Below are positions 48,376-57,550 of a DNA stretch of 64,000 nt, in pieces. This DNA comes from an uncultured Pelagibacteraceae bacterium. GTDB taxonomy: Bacteria > Pseudomonadota > Alphaproteobacteria > Pelagibacterales > Pelagibacteraceae. The translations under genes were made by a program, and so were the position numbers. The notes under the pieces are model-generated. The model was not told where the DNA came from, ran no database searches, and saw only the letters and a program-made list of their open reading frames with translations. The first letter of the stretch is position 1; every line of letters begins with the position of its first letter. The stretch lies in the NCBI GenBank assembly GCA_902516625.1, contig CABXYU010000003.1, forward strand, positions 18,312 to 82,311, given 5' to 3'.

Positions 48376-49241
48376 TAAAAAAAGGAATAATTTTAGCTGG
48401 TGGAATGGGAACAAGAATGAGTCCTTTAACAAAAGCTGTTAACAAACAACTATTACCAATATATGATAAACCACTTATATATTATCCGCTATCAATTTTA
48501 ATGTTAGCAAAAATTAGAGACATTTTAATTATTGTAAATAAAGGTCAATTAAGTCAATATAAAAAATTATTTATTAATGAAAAAAATCTCGGAGTCAAAA
48601 TAAGCTTTAGAGAGCAACAAAGTCCCAAAGGTTTACCGGATGCATTTATACTTGGTGAAAAATTTATTGATAATTCAAATGTGGCTTTAATATTAGGTGA
48701 TAATTTTTTCTATGGTCAAAACTTATCAAAATTATTGCGTGATAGTGCCAATCTTAAGCAAGGAGCTAAAATAGTTCTTCACAGTGTAAAAAATCCAGAG
48801 TTATTTGGTGTTGCAAAAATTAATGAAAAAAATAAAAAAATATTAAGAATTATTGAAAAACCAAAAAAATTTATTTCAAATTATGCCGTAACTGGACTTT
48901 ATTTTTTTGATAGAAGAGTTGTAGACTTTGCAAAAAAATTGAAGCCATCAAAAAGAGGTGAGCTTGAAATTATTGATCTTATAAATCAATATAAAAAGAT
49001 TAATAAATTATCGGCTGAAGTAATTGGAAGAGGTGGTGCTTGGTTAGATACGGGATCGATTAGCGATTACTATAAGACCTCCGCTTTTGTTCAAGCTGTA
49101 GAAAATAGGCAAGGTTTTAAAATAGCCTGTCTAGAGGAGATTGCTTTATTAAATGGATGGATAAGCAAAAAAAATATATTAGATGCGATAAAATTTTATG
49201 GTAATTGCGAATATTCATCTTATCTTAAAAAACTAATTTAA
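48372..49241 (+). CDS. rfbA: Glucose-1-phosphate thymidylyltransferase
   Basis: KGIILAGGMGTRMSPLTKAVNKQLLPIYDKPLIYYPLSILM; LGDNFFYG. Confidence 0.96.
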   Translation: MIKKGIILAGGMGTRMSPLTKAVNKQLLPIYDKPLIYYPLSILMLAKIRDILIIVNKGQLSQYKKLFINEKNLGVKISFREQQSPKGLPDAFILGEKFIDNSNVALILGDNFFYGQNLSKLLRDSANLKQGAKIVLHSVKNPELFGVAKINEKNKKILRIIEKPKKFISNYAVTGLYFFDRRVVDFAKKLKPSKRGELEIIDLINQYKKINKLSAEVIGRGGAWLDTGSISDYYKTSAFVQAVENRQGFKIACLEEIALLNGWISKKNILDAIKFYGNCEYSSYLKKLI

Positions 49242-49771
49242 TGATAAAAAAAACCAAATTTAAAGATTTAGTTATTTTCGAAAAAAACACTTATAAAGAT
49301 AAAAGAGGCTACTTTAGAGAACTTTATCTCCAAAAACATTTCAATATTAAATTTCCTTTTGATGTTATGTCATATTCAAAAAAACATGTTTTAAGAGGAT
49401 TACACCTTCAATTAAAAAATACTCAAGCTAAATTAGTTACAGTATTTAAAGGTGAAATTTTTGATGTATGTGTGGATTGTCGTAAAAATTCAAAAACTTT
49501 TGGAAAATATTTTTCAATTAAACTTTCAGATAAAGATAACAAATCATTGTTTATACCTGCAGGATTTGCTCATGGCGTGTATGCACTTACTAATGACGTT
49601 ATTATTCATTATAAATGCTCCAAATATCGACATGCCAGTTCAGAAACTGGAATTATATGGAATGACAAAGAACTAAAAATTAAGTGGCCATCAAAAAAAG
49701 TAATTCTTTCAAATAAAGATAAAAAAAATATAATATTCAAAGACTTTAAAAGACTTATTAAAAAAAGCTGA
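49241..49771 (+). CDS. rfbC: dTDP-4-dehydrorhamnose 3,5-epimerase
   Basis: RGYFRELYLQKHFN; KKHVLRGLHLQLKNTQAKLVTVFKGEIFDVCVDCRKNSKTFGK; PAGFAHG. Confidence 0.93.
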   Translation: MIKKTKFKDLVIFEKNTYKDKRGYFRELYLQKHFNIKFPFDVMSYSKKHVLRGLHLQLKNTQAKLVTVFKGEIFDVCVDCRKNSKTFGKYFSIKLSDKDNKSLFIPAGFAHGVYALTNDVIIHYKCSKYRHASSETGIIWNDKELKIKWPSKKVILSNKDKKNIIFKDFKRLIKKS

Positions 49772-49777
49772 AAAATT

Positions 49778-49854
49778 TGGTAGCGGGAAGTGGGATCGAA
49801 CCACTGACCTCGGGCTTATGAGTCCCGCGCTCTAACCAACTGAGCTACCCCGCC
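49778..49854 (-). tRNA. tRNA-Met (anticodon CAU, elongator-like), CCA encoded
   Basis: GGCGGGGTAGCTCAGTTGGTTAGAGCGCGGGACTCATAAGCCCGAGGTCAGTGGTTCGATCCCACTTCCCGCTACCA, full cloverleaf; one A31-G39 mismatch closing the anticodon stem. Confidence 0.95.
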
Positions 49855-49949
49855 TTGTTTTAATTTTAATGATTTATAATCGTTTGTTATTTTGATTCAA
49901 TATCAATTAGTGGAGAAAAAACTAAATTTTGCTTAAAAAGCTTTATTTA

Positions 49950-50156
49950 TTAAAAAATTATTAAACCAAATAAAAGCAAACCAGTAGATGCAGCAACTGA
50001 AAAATATAGCTTTCTCTTATATTCATTTTTTTGATTATTTTTTACTCTATTTAACAAAACATTAATATCGGTGCTCTTAGGCATTATCTTTGGAGCACTT
50101 TTGTCTAAATACTTTTCAACTAACTTATCTTTAACGCTTTGACCTAAATTTTTCAT
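49950..50156 (-). CDS. Small C-terminally membrane-anchored protein, paralogue of the next ORF
   Basis: 67 aa-class ORF with DINVLLNRVKNNQKNEYKRKLYFSVAASTGLLLFGLIIF. Confidence 0.6.
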   Translation of the reverse strand: MKNLGQSVKDKLVEKYLDKSAPKIMPKSTDINVLLNRVKNNQKNEYKRKLYFSVAASTGLLLFGLIIF

Positions 50157-50197
50157 GATTCAATTAAAACACTAATTTCTTTTTTTTGCAAATTTCC

Positions 50198-50428
50198 TTA
50201 CAGCGAAAGGTAAATTCCTAGAATACCAAGTCCTAAAACTAACGAAGAAAGAATGTATAAATTTTTTTTAAATTCTTTACTTTCAGACTCTTGTAATTTG
50301 GATTTTAGTACGTTGATATCTACTCTGTTGGGCCTAACTTTATGCGGTTTTAAAGGCTTTTCAGAATAACTACCACCATTTGGGGTCTCGATACTAGCTA
50401 ATTGATCTGTAAAGCCTTTATCACTCAT
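50198..50428 (-). CDS. Small C-terminally membrane-anchored protein, paralogue of the previous ORF
   Basis: DINVLKSKLQESESKEFKKNLYILSSLVLGLGILGIYLSL. Confidence 0.62.
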   Translation of the reverse strand: MSDKGFTDQLASIETPNGGSYSEKPLKPHKVRPNRVDINVLKSKLQESESKEFKKNLYILSSLVLGLGILGIYLSL

Positions 50429-50540
50429 GCATAATTAAAGCATTAAACTAATAAATAAACAATTTTAACAAAGTTCAAACTGGGTCACTATTTGGTTGAC
50501 ACATGTTCATTTTGGGTTTCATATCTAAATTTTTATAATT

Positions 50541-51518
50541 ATGAGCCTTAGACAAATAGATTTTACAAAAGTCCTTTCAGATGATCAAGTTTATGATCAC
50601 ATGATGGATAGCTATGAACAGTTAGGAAGAGACTGGATAGTTCATCAATGGAATTGGATGACCAATACCTACACAGCTTTTAAAGATCATTATAAATATC
50701 TAATTATTATTTCCTTAGTTGAAAAAACTTTACAATTTTATGATCAGATGAATATTAAATATACATTTGATCAATTTTACTCAAAATCAAGTCTTCAAAT
50801 TGAAAAATTTAGTATTTCTGAACTTTGTGAAAAGCTTCAGCTACCTAAAGAAACTGTAAGACGAAAAGTTTTAGAACTTGAAAAATTAGGTGTCTTGAAA
50901 AGACAAAAAAAACAATTAATAATAGATCGGTCAGTCTTTACTCAGGTAAAACCTGAAAGACAATTAAAATTAACTTCTAAATATATTTATTTGGTGTCTC
51001 AAATATTAAATAAAGATAAAATTTATTCAAAAAATTTAGATGCAAAATTAATCGAAAGTATAATGAAAAGAAACTTTAGCATATGTTGGAGATGGTTTTA
51101 CAGAATGCAAATTCCCATGATTATAGGATACCATGAAATGTTTGAAGATGTAGCTACATTTCATGTATGGGGAACTGTAGCAATGAACCAAGCTTTCAGC
51201 TATAAGAAAAATTTAAATAGTTCAAATATTTACAATTTAACTCCTGACTATATGACATTTAATAAAAGTCTCATTGAAGAAGAACCTTCAGCTGGCGTAA
51301 GTGCGATGTCGATATCTGATATGACACACATCCCTCGAGCAACAGTAATTAGAAAATGTAAATATCTTGTCTTAAATGGTTATTTAAAACTAAATGACAA
51401 AAAACAATATGTGATGACTGGTTTTAATATCTCAAGAATACTTCCCTATCAAAGAAAGGTTTTTAGAAATAAGGCTAAATTTTTGCGTAAGGTACTAAAT
51501 CTTTTAACTATTTCCTAA
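50541..51518 (+). CDS. Putative DNA-binding protein with two winged-HTH-like segments
   Basis: FSISELCEKLQLPKETVRRKVLELEKLGVLKR and MSISDMTHIPRATVIRKCKYLVLNGYLKLNDKK. Confidence 0.72.
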   Translation: MSLRQIDFTKVLSDDQVYDHMMDSYEQLGRDWIVHQWNWMTNTYTAFKDHYKYLIIISLVEKTLQFYDQMNIKYTFDQFYSKSSLQIEKFSISELCEKLQLPKETVRRKVLELEKLGVLKRQKKQLIIDRSVFTQVKPERQLKLTSKYIYLVSQILNKDKIYSKNLDAKLIESIMKRNFSICWRWFYRMQIPMIIGYHEMFEDVATFHVWGTVAMNQAFSYKKNLNSSNIYNLTPDYMTFNKSLIEEEPSAGVSAMSISDMTHIPRATVIRKCKYLVLNGYLKLNDKKQYVMTGFNISRILPYQRKVFRNKAKFLRKVLNLLTIS

Positions 51519-51562
51519 ATTATTTTTCTGTTATAATTTTAAAATTTTTTTTGGGGTAAAAT

Positions 51563-52414
51563 ATGGGAATAGTCACAACGATTGCACCGATAGCTTTAGC
51601 GATTATTATGTTAGGCCTAGGTGCTTCATTAACAGTAAAAGATTTTACAAGAGTTGTTCAAAACCCTAAAGAATTTTTTGTAGGATTAGTTTGTCAATTA
51701 GTAGTGCTTCCACTAATTGCATATCTATTAATAATTATTTTAAAGACTCCTATAGAATTAGCCTTAGGTGTAATGTTAATAGCTGCAGCTCCTGGTGGTG
51801 TTACCTCAAATGTACTTACAAAATTTGCTGATGGAGACGTAGCTCTATCAATATCTTTAACGGCAATTACAAGTTTAATTAGTATCGTATCAGTTCCTTA
51901 TGTAGTTTTTTTATCAATTGAAATATTCGATATTACTTACGTCCAAAAAGAAGTTTCAATGCTTGGTATATCTTTAAAAATGTTTTTTGTTGTAACGGTG
52001 CCAGTAATATTGGGGATGTTATTAAGAAAATTTGCAGATAATTTTATTCTTAATAATATGAAAACTATTCAGAGAATTTCTATTGGATTATTTGTTATTG
52101 TTTTTGTTGCTATTTATATTGAAGAGTGGGATAGCATTGTAATGTTCATAACAAAAGCTGGGACCATTGCTTTAATCTTAAATGTTACAATGATGATTGT
52201 CGGTTTTTATGTAGCTAAATTTTTTGCAACTGGAGTTGCACAAAGAAGATGTATATCTCTCGAGTGTGGACTACAAAATGGAACATTAGCTGTTTTTGTA
52301 GGAACTCAATTATTTGATACAAATATGACTTACATGGTACCAACTGCAGCCTACGCTCTAATCATGATGACAACTTCTGTAATTTTTGTACTTATCTTAA
52401 GAAGACAGACTTAA
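51563..52414 (+). CDS. Bile acid:sodium symporter family transporter
   Basis: GLGASLTVKDFTRVVQNPKEFFVGLVCQLVVLPLIAYLL; AAAPGGVTSNVLTKFADGDVALS; ECGLQNGTLA. Confidence 0.92.
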   Translation: MGIVTTIAPIALAIIMLGLGASLTVKDFTRVVQNPKEFFVGLVCQLVVLPLIAYLLIIILKTPIELALGVMLIAAAPGGVTSNVLTKFADGDVALSISLTAITSLISIVSVPYVVFLSIEIFDITYVQKEVSMLGISLKMFFVVTVPVILGMLLRKFADNFILNNMKTIQRISIGLFVIVFVAIYIEEWDSIVMFITKAGTIALILNVTMMIVGFYVAKFFATGVAQRRCISLECGLQNGTLAVFVGTQLFDTNMTYMVPTAAYALIMMTTSVIFVLILRRQT

Positions 52415-54859
52415 TTATAAATTTTTAAAATCTGTTCGTTTTAGGGGCTCTAATTGGATCGAGATTGGATATTTTTGCTTCTCAACCTCTATATATAAAT
52501 TTTTAGATTGAAGTTCATTATTTGTGAGATCATTTTTTATATAACCAAATACTAGGTTCTTTTTGAAATTGAATGAATAATTACCTGAGGTCGATCTTCC
52601 TATAATCTTATCATCAATATATATGGGCTCATCATGAAGCAATAAAGGTTTTCCCGGCTGACTTTCTTTTAAGATAAACATTGCAAATCTGCTTTTAATC
52701 TTATCCTCTTTAATTTTTTCTAAAGCTTGTTTTCCAATAAAGTCTACTTCTTTCTTTTTACTAATAGTAAAAGATAATCCTGCTTGATATTGATTTTCTT
52801 CAGGTGAAATATCATGTCCCCAATGTAAAAAACCACTTTCCATACGCATAATATCCATCGCATGCATACCACAATTTGAGAGATTAAAATCTTTGCCTTT
52901 ATCAATGATTACTTCGAATATTTTTTTTGCATCTTTAAATTCTACATATAATTCATAACCTAATTCGCCTACATAAGATAATCTTTGCACCCAAATCTTA
53001 ATTCCTTCTATTGTAATATACTTGGCTGTTCCAAATTTTAAATTCTCATTGTCAAAATTATCTTTAGATAGTACTTTTAATAATTCTCTACTTTTTGGAC
53101 CAAATAATCCAAACACGCAGAAATCGTCTGTAATATCTTTTAAATCTACATCTTTTGAGAGATGTTTTTTTATGTGAAACTTGTCTCTTTCTCTTGTTGC
53201 TGCAGAACTTATTATTCTAAAATGATTATTTTCAATACAAACTACTGTTAAATCTGTCTCTATTCCGCCATCAGAATTAAGCATATGTGTATAAACACAT
53301 TTCCCAGTTTCATTTTTAATATTTGCAGTACAAATTTTTTGTAGTTCTTGATGTGCCTTTTCTGATTTTATTTCAAACTTAGAAAAAGGGGTTAAATCAA
53401 ATAAACCAATATTTTTAATAGTGTTATTTGTTTCATACTCTGCAGAAGGGTACCAACTTTGATAATTATAACTATATTGATATTCAGCTTTTTCCCCATC
53501 AAGTGCAAACCACATCGGTCTTTCATAACCACCTGAAACTCCAAAACATGCACCAAAACTTTTTAAATCATCATGATGAGGTAGAGTTTTAATATTTCTA
53601 GAGGTTTTGTGTTGTTTAAATGGCCAATGCATCCCATACAGATCGCCTAACGACTCTGTAATTCTCTTTTTGATGAAACCTAATTCGGAATGAAATTTTT
53701 GAAATCTTTTTATATCATAACTAAATATGTCTTGATTTATATGACCAGTCATCAACCATTCTGCTGTAACTTTGCCTACGCCTCCTCCACTTCCAATTCC
53801 AATACTATTTAATCCACAACAAACAAAAAAGTTCTTAATTTCTGGAACTTCCCCCAATAAAGTATTTGTATCCGGCGTGAAAGACTCTGGACCTGAAAAA
53901 AATTTTCTAATACCTGCTTTTTCTAAAATTGGAAACCTGTCAATTGCAGATGCTAAATAAGGTTCAAAATGCTCAAAATTTTCCTGAAACTCACCAAAAG
54001 AAAAATCTTCTGGCACTTTATTTGTTTTGTTCCAAGCAGGAATTGAATTTCCCTCAAAAATACCAACTAATATTTTACCAGCATCCTCTTTAATATAAGT
54101 TCTATTGTCAAAATCTCTAATAACTGGCAAAGTCTTGGAAAGATTTTCTATTGGCTCAGTTATTATGTAAAAATGTTCAGCCGGATATAAAGGAATGCTT
54201 ACCCCAGCTTTTTCCCCTATTTGTCTTGACCACATACCAGAGGCTAAAACAATATATTCACAATCAATTTTTTGACCATTAACTTTCACTCCAGAAATTT
54301 TTCCATCCTTGGACAAAATCTCATCTACTGGAGATTTTTCAAAAATTTTTGCTCCATGCATTCTTGCACCTTTAGCAAGCATGTGAGTAACACCTGATGG
54401 ATCAGCGGCACCATCACCTGGCATTAAGATTCCTCCTATTACTTCATCAGTGTTAATTATTGGGTAATCTTTTTTTATTTGATCTTTATCTAAAATTCTT
54501 ACATCAACATCATAAAGTTGGGCAGTAGTTGCTTGTCTTTGAAGTTCTTGCCATCTTCCCTTGTTTTGCGCAATTGAAAGTGCACCGTTTAGTCTTAAAC
54601 CCGCTGAATGATCAACTTCTTTTTCAAGCTCTTTGTATAAATCTAAAGTATATTTTCTTATTTTAGTTATTGCTGCTGAAGGACCTAATTGACTTACGAG
54701 ACCAGCAGCATGCCAAGTCGTTCCTGATGTTAATTGATCTCTTTCTAATAGAACTGTATCCTTCCAACCAAATTTTGCCAAATGATATGCAACTGAACAT
54801 CCAACTACTCCACCTCCAATAACAACAACTTTTGTGCTACTTGGTAGTTTCTTGTCCAT
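52415..54859 (-). CDS. FAD-dependent oxidoreductase + GcvT aminomethyltransferase fusion (dimethylglycine/sarcosine dehydrogenase family)
   Basis: 814 aa; VVVIGGGVVGCSVAYHLAKFGW, TSGTTWHAAGL, C-terminal GcvT (GLFDLTPFSKFEI, GHDISPEENQYQAGLSF). Confidence 0.92.
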   Translation of the reverse strand: MDKKLPSSTKVVVIGGGVVGCSVAYHLAKFGWKDTVLLERDQLTSGTTWHAAGLVSQLGPSAAITKIRKYTLDLYKELEKEVDHSAGLRLNGALSIAQNKGRWQELQRQATTAQLYDVDVRILDKDQIKKDYPIINTDEVIGGILMPGDGAADPSGVTHMLAKGARMHGAKIFEKSPVDEILSKDGKISGVKVNGQKIDCEYIVLASGMWSRQIGEKAGVSIPLYPAEHFYIITEPIENLSKTLPVIRDFDNRTYIKEDAGKILVGIFEGNSIPAWNKTNKVPEDFSFGEFQENFEHFEPYLASAIDRFPILEKAGIRKFFSGPESFTPDTNTLLGEVPEIKNFFVCCGLNSIGIGSGGGVGKVTAEWLMTGHINQDIFSYDIKRFQKFHSELGFIKKRITESLGDLYGMHWPFKQHKTSRNIKTLPHHDDLKSFGACFGVSGGYERPMWFALDGEKAEYQYSYNYQSWYPSAEYETNNTIKNIGLFDLTPFSKFEIKSEKAHQELQKICTANIKNETGKCVYTHMLNSDGGIETDLTVVCIENNHFRIISSAATRERDKFHIKKHLSKDVDLKDITDDFCVFGLFGPKSRELLKVLSKDNFDNENLKFGTAKYITIEGIKIWVQRLSYVGELGYELYVEFKDAKKIFEVIIDKGKDFNLSNCGMHAMDIMRMESGFLHWGHDISPEENQYQAGLSFTISKKKEVDFIGKQALEKIKEDKIKSRFAMFILKESQPGKPLLLHDEPIYIDDKIIGRSTSGNYSFNFKKNLVFGYIKNDLTNNELQSKNLYIEVEKQKYPISIQLEPLKRTDFKNL

Positions 54860-54863
54860 TTAA

Positions 54864-55982
54864 TTAATTTTTTATTGCATCTCCTGGATCAACATATTTA
54901 TGTCCAAATACATCTGCAACTGCTTTATAAGTCACATGTCCCTTATGAACATTTAATCCTGCTAAAAAGTTTTTGTCTTCACCCAAAGCTTTTTGATAAC
55001 CTTTATTTGCTAATTTAATCAAGTAAGGGAGAGTTGCCTTATTAAGTGCAAAAGTTGAAGTTCTAGGAACTCCACCTGGCATGTTAGCCACACAATAATG
55101 AACTACGTCATCTACTATATAAGTTGGATCTCCGTGGGTTGTTGGTTTACTAGTTTCAACACAACCTCCTTGATCAATTGCTACATCGACTATTACGGAC
55201 CCTCTTTTCATAAATTTTAACATTTCTTTAGTAACTAATTTTGGTGCTTCAGCTCCTGGAATTAATACACCACCAACTAATAAATCTGCTTCAGCGACTA
55301 ATTTATTTAAATCTATCTTATCACTTTGTTGCGGAATGATCTTATCACCAAACATTTGGACTAATTGTTTTAATCTTAATTCTGACTTATCAACAATATG
55401 TACCTTTGCCTGCATACCAGTAGCAATCACAGCAGCATTTTCTCCAACGACACCACCTCCTAAAATTACAACTGTTCCCCCAGTAACTCCAGGTGCACCA
55501 CCTAATAAAAGACCTCTACCCTTTTGATTTTTTTCTAAACAATGTGCCCCAGCTTGTACTGACATACGCCCTGCAACAGCGCTCATTGGAGCAAGTAAAG
55601 GCAATCTACCATTGTCATCAGTAACAGTTTCATAAGCTATATTTATGCTTTTAGATTTGATTAATCCCTCAGTTAACTCTTTTGCAGCAGCTAAATGAAG
55701 ATATGTATAAATAATTTGATTTTCTCTGATCATGTCCACCTCTACTTTTTGTGGCTCTTTAACTTTAACAATTATTTCAGCATCATTAAAAATATCTGAA
55801 GCTTTATTTACTATTTTTGCACCTGCTTTTGTGTATTGATCATTTTCAAAACCAGCTTCAAATCCACCATTATTTTCAATTAAAACTTCGTGCCCCTCCG
55901 AAGTTAAAGCTTTTACACTATCGGGAGTTAGGCCAATTCTATTTTCCTGAGGTTTAATTTCTTTAGGTACACCGATACGCAT
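54864..55982 (-). CDS. ald: Alanine dehydrogenase
   Basis: MRIGVPKEIKPQENRIGLTPDSV; YTYLHLAAAKELT; ANMPGGVPRTSTFALNKATLPYL. Confidence 0.97.
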   Translation of the reverse strand: MRIGVPKEIKPQENRIGLTPDSVKALTSEGHEVLIENNGGFEAGFENDQYTKAGAKIVNKASDIFNDAEIIVKVKEPQKVEVDMIRENQIIYTYLHLAAAKELTEGLIKSKSINIAYETVTDDNGRLPLLAPMSAVAGRMSVQAGAHCLEKNQKGRGLLLGGAPGVTGGTVVILGGGVVGENAAVIATGMQAKVHIVDKSELRLKQLVQMFGDKIIPQQSDKIDLNKLVAEADLLVGGVLIPGAEAPKLVTKEMLKFMKRGSVIVDVAIDQGGCVETSKPTTHGDPTYIVDDVVHYCVANMPGGVPRTSTFALNKATLPYLIKLANKGYQKALGEDKNFLAGLNVHKGHVTYKAVADVFGHKYVDPGDAIKN

Positions 55983-56022
55983 TATCTCTCTCTATTAATA
56001 CAGATATAAAAATGTAAACTTA

Positions 56023-57369
56023 TTAGTTCTTTTGGTTCTTTTGATAATTAGTGATACCAGTTCTTAGTTTATCAACAATCTCATCAATATGTTTTTTCTC
56101 ACAAATGAATTGTGGAGCAATTATTAAACAATCACCTGTTGCTTTAAAATTTACACCTGCTTCATAACATGCTTTGAAACATTCATAACCAGCTTTACCA
56201 GGTTTACCTTTCATTTTCATATCAATTCCACCCATCATTCCATAACCTCTAATGTTCTCCACTGACTCTAGATCTTGAAGAGAAAATAAACCTTTTTGGA
56301 AATATGGAGCTAAATTTTTTGCTCTTTTAAAAATATCATCTTTTTCAAAAATATCTTGGACAGCTAAAGCTGCTGCTACAGCCACTGGAATACCTGAATA
56401 TGTATAACCATGAAATAATTCTACCGAACCCATTGGTGATGCATCCATCACTGCATCGTAAATTTCATCCTTACATGCAACTACTCCCATTGGCACCACA
56501 CCATTTGTTGTTGCCTTGGCCATTGTCATTATATCCGGTATAACACCAAATTCATGTCCTGCAAAAGAGGATCCTGTTCTTCCCCAACCTGTAATTACTT
56601 CATCAAAAATTAAAAGTATCCCGTGTTTATCACAAATTTCTCTAAGTTTTTGTAAGTAACCTTTAGGCGGAACTAAAGTACCAGTTGATCCTGCGATTGG
56701 TTCAACTATACATGCTGCAATATTTTCTGGACCAAAATTGCTTGCTATTCTCTCTAAATCATTAGCTAAATCTCCACCAGTTTCAGGTTGTCCACTTACA
56801 AATTTATGTTCTGGTAAATGGGTGTGTCTCATATGTTGAACACCTGGCATTAAAATACTAGCAAATGTTTTTACATTATTAATCATTCCCCCAACTGATA
56901 CACATCCGATGTTCATTCCATGGTATCCTCTTTCTCTTCCAACAAATCTAAATCTATGTGCGTTTCCTTTAGCTCTATGATAAGCAACGGCAATTTTTAT
57001 CGCTGTTTCAACTGCTGTAGATCCACAAATTGTGTAAAACATTTTATTCAGATTTCCCGGAGTATGTTTTGAAATTCTAGTTGCTAACTCAAATGAACCA
57101 CCAAAACCTTGTTGAAAAGGTTGAGCATAATCTAAAGTTTCTAATTGCTTGGTAACCGCTTCTGTTATTTCTTTTCTTCCATGTCCTAAAGGATTACAGA
57201 ATAATCCAGAGCTTGCATCAATTTGTGTCTTACCATGATGTGTTTTTAAATAAACACCCTTAGCTTCTGTGATTAACCTTGGATTTGCTTTAAAATCTTT
57301 ATTAGATGTAAACGGCATCCAATGTTCATTTAACGAATTTGGAACTGAAGTACGGTTTTCTGAGCTCAT
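56023..57369 (-). CDS. Class III omega-aminotransferase (beta-alanine/taurine:pyruvate type)
   Basis: WMPFTSNKDFKANPRLITEAKGVYL; RFVGRERGYHGMNIGCVSVGGMINN; LLIFDEVITGWGRTGS. Confidence 0.9.
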   Translation of the reverse strand: MSSENRTSVPNSLNEHWMPFTSNKDFKANPRLITEAKGVYLKTHHGKTQIDASSGLFCNPLGHGRKEITEAVTKQLETLDYAQPFQQGFGGSFELATRISKHTPGNLNKMFYTICGSTAVETAIKIAVAYHRAKGNAHRFRFVGRERGYHGMNIGCVSVGGMINNVKTFASILMPGVQHMRHTHLPEHKFVSGQPETGGDLANDLERIASNFGPENIAACIVEPIAGSTGTLVPPKGYLQKLREICDKHGILLIFDEVITGWGRTGSSFAGHEFGVIPDIMTMAKATTNGVVPMGVVACKDEIYDAVMDASPMGSVELFHGYTYSGIPVAVAAALAVQDIFEKDDIFKRAKNLAPYFQKGLFSLQDLESVENIRGYGMMGGIDMKMKGKPGKAGYECFKACYEAGVNFKATGDCLIIAPQFICEKKHIDEIVDKLRTGITNYQKNQKN

Positions 57370-57550
57370 AGAATCTTTTTTTTTAAATTAATATATATTA
57401 ACTTAAGTTTCTTTAGACTATATAGGTAAAATTAACCACCAAAATAATTGACGCAACTCTTGGTTGTATTAAAAATAAACACTTTTTTGTTTTACATCCA
57501 GCTAAATTTAATTTTAACTATTAGTAATATAAATCAACAAAGAGGATTAA

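Noticed and set aside
50496-50539. TTGACA plus TATAAT pair upstream of the double-HTH gene as a sigma70 promoter
   Set aside because: Spacing between the two hexamers is about 32 bp and TATAAT abuts the ATG, so they cannot form one canonical promoter.
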